Shown here one piece after another: positions 43,301-52,300 of a stretch of DNA of 64,000 bases. The stretch is from Acanthaster planci (Eukaryota > Echinodermata > Asteroidea > Valvatida > Acanthasteridae). How positions within the stretch are numbered: position 1 is the stretch's first letter; each line of letters begins with the position of its first letter. The translations under genes and the position numbers were made by a program. Where the stretch lies: NCBI RefSeq assembly GCF_001949145.1, contig NW_019091407.1:947649-1011648 (forward strand), in the 5' to 3' direction. Below the pieces are notes generated by a model. That model was not told the DNA's origin. It saw only the letters and a program-made list of their open reading frames with translations, and ran no database searches.

Positions 43301-46300
43301 GAATATTCAGGACTGGAGACACTCTTTCTCATTATTGATTGCCTCCAGAAAAAAATAAGAAAATGCTTATGTTTAATCTTCAAATTGTGGATTGAAAAAT
43401 TCTGTGTCATGTGACATATACTCATTATAATAAAGCCCGTACGGGGACGTATACGGACAGCATGACGTGGTACGTATACCCGGCAAGATATGGGATGGAG
43501 GGGTCTCCTACCACATGTCCGACCCCTATAGAAACTCTAGACTATATTGTTACCAAAACATCCCCCTCGATGTCTGAAAAGAATTCCTTGAAATCCGGTG
43601 TAACAATGACCAACACAAAGGTCGGGGGGGTCTCTTTGTCCTATATCTTGCCTCGAATTTGGTTACTAGTTAAAGATCGCATCAAGCAGCAACCGCAGGG
43701 GTGGCATACTTATCTTCCGCTCAAAGTCTGATCGGTTTTCTTGCCACTCAGCGCGTATCTTTCCTCTAGTACTATGAAAGCAGTAATTAATTACTCAATT
43801 GTGTAGATAGACAGATGCAATGCAATCTCTTTAATTTTTTGTCGGAGGAAAAGAACGTGAAAAGGGAACTTGTTTCTGAGTGGGAGGAAGACACGTGGCC
43901 AGTGACTTGGGATGGAATGGTCAATTTGACAGCCAAAACGATAACCGGGAACAGATCCAAAACCATTCTCAGTCACTGTGGCATGGCCAGATCAACTATT
44001 TCGAATTTTATGGCTTCTGACTAACGCCCCCTGACGTTTGACCGCCTAGTATTTTCGAACTCCCAGCAACAAATTTGGCGTTGAACAGTGGTTTCGGTCA
44101 TTTATTGATATAAAGATTTCGCATTTTTTATAGAACGCGTTGACTACTTTTTTCGTTAAAATATAGCAAGCTCATACCTCAAACTTTAAAAGTGCACCAG
44201 TTGCAGAGGAACAGAACGATTAATTTCGGAATAGGGCCTAATTAATCTCCATGGAAATTTGTCTGTTTGTGAAAACTCCCCACATTGCGCGTTGTTTCGT
44301 CGAGGCCATTTGCCCACCTAAATTCTGCTCTTTGCATTTTTTTCTTTTTTGGCCCCTTTAAACGTATGATTTTAAGGGCAATGAAGGTTGATATTGTTTC
44401 TGCGTTTCCAAGAGACAGGGATCAAAGCACTCATCCGTATTTAATTCACAACCATTAAACGTTGCTTGAGACTTGACTCCGAGGTATCCCAGATTAGTGG
44501 ACTTCAGCCCCTTCCCTCATTCCTTTTCGGTTTTCCCCCCTTTTCCTTGTTTTAGCTTTTATTTTCATTATTTTTTACCTAGGGGAGCGTCCCCTTCCTC
44601 GATCCCCCAGCCACGCCCATGCACTTACATACTAAGACGTGGAAATCGGGAAAGACTGTTATGCGATTTCACTCCATCATGGTGTTCTAAAGCGAACAGT
44701 ACAGGCAAACGTCGTGTGTGTGAGTTTGAACGTCGTGTTTGTGAATTTGAATGTCGCGTGTGTGAGTCTGAACGTCGTGTTTGTGAATTTGAACGTCGCG
44801 CGTGTGAATTTGAATGTCGTGTGTGTGAGTTTGAACGTCGTGTTTGTGGATTTGAATGTCGTGTGTGTGAGTCTGAACGTCGTGTTTGTGAATTTGAACG
44901 TCGCGCGTGTGAGTTTGAACGTCGTGTTTGTGAGTGGTCGGCTAATTTCATGGATCATTCTCATGATTTTTTTCCCTTGATAAAAACAGGATTACCAACC
45001 AAAATGTTCATGTGTTGTATATTGCTTGTGACTGGTGTTCAGCTGATGTTCGTTCATCATAAAATGACATGGATTTTTGGCTGGTAACCTTTTTCTTCTT
45101 CTTAGCAAGATGATAGTACTGTCCAAAGCAAATTTTTGAAATGGAGCCTGAAAGCTGACCTCTGATGACGCGCTTCCGGAACCCTTGGATAGGAAAAATA
45201 ACGCGCAAATATTTTAGAATTTGTAATATTTTTTCATTTAATTTCTTGAAGAATCTTCAGAAATCCAACTCGGAAAAAAAGCTTTGGGAAGTTTTTGCTG
45301 GTATATTATTTTTATAGAAACTGAAAAATTAACTGACCTATCACTTCTGAATATCTAAAATGTATGAAGAACACTCCAATGTGGCCGTCTCGTACGCAGA
45401 TGAACATTACGGTTTGAAATTTTGTTTGGTAGTCTGTGTGTAAAAGCCAAAATAAAACAGATCAAAACGTTTTTATTTAAAAGGTAATAAACTGAAAGCA
45501 ATAGTCTACTTATACAAAAGATTCTAATATTTTATTGAACCTTTGCTGACAACGTCTGTGTTATGTGCATGAACAAGGAGACCTATAGGTGCGATATCAC
45601 CTAACCTGAAGGGTCGTTGATGAAATTCATTTTTACCCATCTCCTGGTGATTTTTCCCAAATATTAGTTGAGGAAGATACAGTTAAAATTCCAACATGAG
45701 TGTTTCATGGGGTGGTTTAAATTAGGAATTATTCTTCCAAAAATTATCGAACGTGATAGGACGGCCCGGTGTAAAATTCCCACAGGCGGCGCGCGAGGAT
45801 TCCGGAAGCTCGCTGCGTGACCTTTTACTTGGCTCAGCGCCTTGTGGCGTAAGACTACACACAGAACTGTCTTCACAAGTCTTGCTTGGGCCAGACACAC
45901 ACGACGTCTAGTACGACTCACAAATTGTGAGTTCCAACTCACACACACGACGTTTCAACTCACACTCAGCTTAAGAATATCATACAGAAGTACCGGCACT
46001 TTGAAGGGAAAACGACCATGTACTCTGCCGACCCCTTCTTACACCAGGCAACATGACGGTAAACTATTTTCACAATCAGGGAAACCAATCAGCTGGCGCG
46101 CTGGGTCTGAGGTATCCAAATTTATACACGAGCACTGCTCACGCACATATTCCGTCTGAAACAGCTAATGCGCCCTCTGTTTGTGCATGCCACAAAGGAA
46201 CATCATCCCGGCAGTGCGACAAAGAGCAGGTAATATGGGAATACGCTTGAGGGTAACAGTTTGAAGAAAAGTCCATCTTACACGAGTGATTGATGTCAAA

Positions 46301-49300
46301 CCGCCCCTGGCTATTCGCAGGGATTTTTGTGTCAGGCTATTTCGATCGACCGTGCCAAAACGAGCTGAGAAAAGAGTACAATTTCTCCGTGGCAGAGGAA
46401 AAGCACACGCTGATAAATTTGGGATATCACGGACGACAGCGTTGTTTGTTGCTGTTGTAAATTAATGAAAATGACCCTGTCCATGTTCTCTAAGGGGAAG
46501 GAAAGTGCTTTCTGTATACACCAATACCATACGTATCAGTGTAATATATGGCTTTTACATTTCTACCCTGTTTAAGTATTGTATTTATTTCCTGATGCCG
46601 TTTTGCCGGGACTTTGGCGACGTTTTCGTCATAGAAATCAACGTCCAATTAACAAACTATCAGATAGATTCAAATATTGTGTTTCAATATTCACCACTCC
46701 ATGGGTTATCTATCATGATCAAGAAAAGGGTCAATCTCAAAGCAGTCCTGTTTTTTCTTCAGTTTTGTTGGAGTGAAAATTTACATTCCAAGTTGAATTC
46801 CATGGTCAGAATGAGTATAATCTGTCAAATCGTGGGCGGCTATTCATAACGCCCAAAGGGACAGTGATCCTCAGGGTCGAGGGATGGACCTTTGCTACAA
46901 GGGGCTTAATAAATAACACATGACAAACGACATCGTTGCGAAGCAATAATAACGGCGGTATCTCAAACGCTGGTACTTACAAGCCGGAAAGTCACCGGCC
47001 CCAGTGTCGCTTGGCAGGTGTATATACTTCACACCTTGGGTTGTTTTGTCTGGAGTTTTCACATTAAGCACACAGCCTTTGGGGTACAAACTTGCCCCCG
47101 CTGACATCATCAACGACACAGCATTTATCATGGAAGACTTTTTATGAGTGGGTTGAAATGGAGAGCAGTGGTGCAGAGCAAGGAGTGTATAGTTTCCCTT
47201 TAACTGATCACCTGTCAACTATAATGTGAAAAGAGCGTGGAATGAAAACTTAATCTTTCATGTATGCGCTATATAAGGAAGGAGACACTAAGTACACGCC
47301 CACCCGCCTGCTCAAAGCGCATACGAAATACCGTCCAGATAGTTCGAGGTTATCGGCGGTTGATATGGGATCCAGTTACATTCGTCGCTCGTGCGCGTGC
47401 GACGCTTTTGACCAATATTTAGGGTACTTGGCCACCTTGGATTAATAACTCGAAACACCCTGTATTCCTCGTGGCGACAAGTTCGACACGACACCTTTAC
47501 TCACGAGTTGATTTCTGGAACGAAAGTCAAACTCAGATTCGTCCTATTTTTAAGCACTCTGTCGCATGTAGGCCTATACGCCACTGGTTAGTATACGTGG
47601 TTCAGCACTTTGTGATAATACGATTTATGCCAAGAATATCTGGTTATTATGCTTGCTTTCCACTCGCTGAAATAAAATATATTGGTGTTCTATCACCCAG
47701 CATCAAATCAGTAGCGCGGCCGACAAAGCGAAATACGATTGCTTGAAGGCAGAAGGCGGCGACTCTATACCTGCAATGAAACTACAAGGTCTGGATAAGA
47801 AAATAACACCTGTTCTGTCGGTGTTTTAAAGGAAACGAGCAAAATAATTTCCTTCCCTGTCTGCAAGAGTGTTCCAGTGGTTTTTCATGTCTTATTCGTA
47901 AATTAATCATGGGGAAAAAGAAAGAGAGAGAGAAAAGAATATTGTTCTCCTAAACAACAATCAAAATACATGTACACTGTTGATAAATTCAGCATGCAAC
48001 GTAAGAAAGCCCGTTCTTACATGGCTTTCTTGCCTCTATTTCAACGTATGCAGTTTCAACAGAAGAATATTCGACCGGCTGCATGCCTAACGTTCCGTAA
48101 AATATTGCAAGAATTGCACGTGTGCCTAACACCGATAATCATTTTCCTCATTCGTTGTGTCTCCAGCAAGATTTTGGTAATACGCAGTTGTTTCATTTTT
48201 CATAAGACAGTCAACTCGATGCAGACATCTTGAGCCGCTGCAGACTCAAGAACGGGGTGGATAACGAAGGAGGGACACAGCTGATAAGCATTGATATCCA
48301 CACTGGTGAGCTATATATATTATTATAGGTAGGTAGGTAGGGTGGGTGGGTGAGTGGGTGGNGTGGATGGGTGGGTAGGTAGGTAGGTAGGTAGGTAGGT
48401 AGGTAGGTAGGTAGGTAGGTAGGTATTTTTCTCACTGGATCGATATCAAAAGCAAAATCTGCGATTGCTTTATATTGCCTGGTTTAAAAAGCTGCATGCA
48501 AGTAAGTAAATGCTTCAGTATTAATGGGAGGCTTTGAAATGCTGGTGGCAGCAGACATGCTGGTCCTTTTCGTAGCACTGCGCTTGCTCGGAAATATGCG
48601 CGCATGCCCAGAAGTGCTACAAAGGACCAGTATGTTTGCCGCCACCAAGCCTCTCAAAATCTCCCATTCCAAAATAATTCACATCTGTATGCATGATCGC
48701 TACCCGTTTTTTTACTTCCTAGTGCCAGGCAATTTTAGGGCTTTGGTCATTATAAGCAAGTCAAGTGTATTTTGGCATGAAATAGGTACTTACAGAAAAT
48801 GACTTCATGTCATCGCAAAAGAAAACATTGATAGTGTTCATTCCGCAAAGCGTCTTTTTCAAGTATTGCAAAATCAAATCTGGACTCTTCCATTTCACTT
48901 TAAAACCACTCAGCATTTGTTTTATATAACTGATATACAGATCCTTATTATTTGATTTTTTTAAGTAAATGTTAAATGATTTCAAATCACACAAATGGAG
49001 GTTCGGAAAAAAACGTTTTCAATATTCCAGAAATTATAACAAATCATGGAATCAATAATGTTTTCCAATAAAACCTTCCAAGGTTTGGTTGCCACTCTTT
49101 GAAATGCATGTCCTTTCTAATGCATGACAACTGCTCAGATACGTATCATATCAGCACATTGACGACACGGATATGAGACCAAGTGATTCTTAAGTTCCGT
49201 AAGTCTACAGATAATTTTATTTATTTATAAACATGATCATCCAATTAGCACCAAATACAGGATGATAATAAGTGAAGGAGACAACGAAGAAATGTTCAGT

Positions 49301-52300
49301 TTTAGAGGTGGGAGGAAAACCCCGGGTAAATGTTTCTGGGAATCCCACGGACTCAGGCAGGGAGTGAAAATCCAATCCACATGTGGACCGAGTCGGATGC
49401 CAACCCAGGCCCCTGGATGTGTAAGGCGTGGAAAGAAACACTGCACCAACCTTATTCCCCAAGGAATATTTATAAGTGCATTTGGTAAATGGTAAAAATA
49501 ATTCATGAGCCTGGTGAAACGTTCTATCCAACGAGGCGAAGCACTATTTTTTTCTTAAAGAATGTGGTATTTCGATGAGCAATTATTAACTTTTAAATTG
49601 ATGTTTCAACCTGGCGACCACAACCAATTTTTTTACTGCAAAGACACGAACGGTCGGAGATGGTCTAAGTTAACATACGAAAAGAAATAATCCCCCAAAA
49701 TGCCCGCAGGAAACCCAACCTGGCATCTAAAAGCAACTTTTTTCACTGCAAAGACACGAACGGTCGGAGATGGTCTAAGTTAACATTACAAAAAGTAATC
49801 ATCCCAAAAATGCCCGCAGGAAGTGAACGACGAAGAACATTCCATTGAAGCGTTAGTTTTTTTTCCATATAAAAAAACCTGTGTAAATCGAATGGCATGG
49901 ATTCATTTATGCACAATGTGTCCATTTTCCTTCTCAGTCCTGAGTATAAATCGCGATAAGAAGTTGTCTAGTTGTAAATCAGTCAATGTCTCGACAGATG
50001 TTCCTGTCTGTCTTGCAGATTTGTTTATTTGTGTTAGATGCGTCAGCATATCTTATATACAAGTTCCAATATTTCCTCTTCTGTCAGAATGGTCCTCGCG
50101 TACATTAACGGAGGACTTTAATTTGGAGAAACACATTCGTGTCCGAAGCCACTGGTATAGGCCTGGTAGTGTGCAATGTTTGCCTGGTTCCCATCCCCGC
50201 ATTATTTTCCTCGTTCTCCGGAAATGAAATAAGCTTACATGAAATTAGGCAGGAACCAGTCAATTGAAATAAAGTTCCAGTCAATAGGTACCGTGAGAAA
50301 GCAAGAATAATTAAATGATATGTAATCAACGATCCACCAATAAAATGGCGGGGATTTATGCAGGTATTTTGTACAATAAATACCATTTCCCATGGGCGAT
50401 TCGGACGTTTAGAGCTCGTGCGTGTATCATAATGAATGTCACGTAATGTAAGCTCCACTCATCAAATGACAAGGGTCTGTGTGAAAAATAGAGAGTTGCA
50501 CGATAGAAAAAAAAATTAGCTGGATACAGAGAGATGTGACGCAGCCTTGCTGAAGCTGTCGCCCAGCAGTGGACTGAGAATATCTGACAGTGATACTCAA
50601 TTATAATCAGGCATGGCAGTGATAATTGCGCTCTTCGAATAAGCAGAAGCCACGGCAGAAAAAATAAATGCAGAACAGAAGGAAAGATGTGCTTTCTCCT
50701 TATTGCCAACCAAACCGCATTCTGTTATCTTGCCACGTGAATACTAAGAAGTCGTGTGCTACTGTAAGGCTTATTAGCGCACAGAGGATTTGTCGTGTGT
50801 TGGGGGGGGGGGGCTCGGACTAGAATATACTCCCAAAATAGCTCGATGCTGAAGTCCCCTCCCCGCAGTCGCGCCGGGGGGGGGCTTGGATTTACAGCTA
50901 CATGTATATCCGAGCATGATCAGAGCTACTAGTAAATAAAGATGTTTTATCTTCGTTCTTCAAGCCCCCCCTTGGGTGCGCCACCCTGCATCTATGGAAG
51001 CCACGGTATAGCCTCTTTCCACACGAACGTGTTAATTTCTACTGGTCGTTGCCACGTTCGGACCCGCCCTAAAACCGACCAGTACTGCTGGAGCGGTGGA
51101 CCACTTGACTGTATTTTCGAAGGGACGAGTGCTGGCAGGTATGTCCCCCAGAGGGGGTGGTTGCGAGGGCGAATCAAAGCTAAATTTTGGAAAAGATCTT
51201 AAACAAACTGCGTTTGTGCCAGAACGTTGCAGTGCGTAGTACAGCCTGGAGATGGACGAATGCAGCGAACTACAGAAATTAACACATCGGCTACATCAAG
51301 ATGCTGACACTCGCAAGATCGGGACGACGAGCAGATTTTCAAGCCCAAACCACAATAGAAAAAATAATTGAGAAAAATATTAAACTTTGTGTTTCAATAT
51401 TATACCCAAAGCCGCCATTATCGTATCAGTGTTTTCATGGCCTACTTTTATAATTCAACCTAAACTTTGCAACGAAACAATCGTAAACCCTAACAACGTA
51501 CATTATTTTTAGCAAGGTTTTTTACACCTACATAGATTTAAATCGGAAGGGGGCATTTTATTTAATTCCACAGATGTATAAAACAGCCATATGCCATGCA
51601 TATACAGTATATTCGAAACAAGAAATAGCGTCTTGGTATCGACATGAAATAATTCACCTCCATATTCACTTTTCCAACATACCCCTTAAAACCTATCTTT
51701 GTATATGTCCCCACAAAACAAGTTCAAATGTTATTGAAGAGACACGGAGTTATTGCCAGCTAGATGCATTCAGGGGATACAATAACTCAGTCCTCTGCGT
51801 TTTATGAAAAAAACCACTCCTGCTCAATCTTAAAGGTTGCCAATAAACTCCCAAGAGCAATCCTCATCAACCAGAAACAACACTGATATGAGTTGATAGC
51901 ACTGGACAGCACTCTCGAGCCAGTATTTCAAAGAGCAACGAGTCCAATAAGCTGTAGCCACCTGTACTTTTTTCTCAAGATGAAAGACGTCGGAGCGCCG
52001 TAAATCACTTCGAATCATGCCCACTTAGTACTGTCCTGTGTTTGGGGCAGCCCTTGTATATGTAGCGAGTACCAACCACCAGGCCCCATTTATTGCTTGA
52101 TTGAAAAAAGGAAAAAAATGTTTCCGCCTGCGTCTAACCTGACTGAACGCTTGGACAGTATAGTCAAAAAATCGATAGCGAAGTTGTTTCTTACTTATCA
52201 CGATGCCTGTCGAGCCTTAGGGCCTTTTTAATTCCAAAACAGGGCTTTATTCAAATTTGCAATGCGGATTACGATGCTGCTGGTGAGCACTGTCACTCAG

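Noticed and set aside
44473-45087. Longest open frame in the window (204 codons, plus strand), cysteine-rich heptads
   Set aside because: It is produced by a stop-free 21-bp minisatellite; frames are open on both strands and in several phases, as expected for a repeat whose length is a multiple of three.
48326-48425. Repeat array read as possible CRISPR-like or satellite structure
   Set aside because: Plain tetranucleotide microsatellite without spacers, with one ambiguous base.
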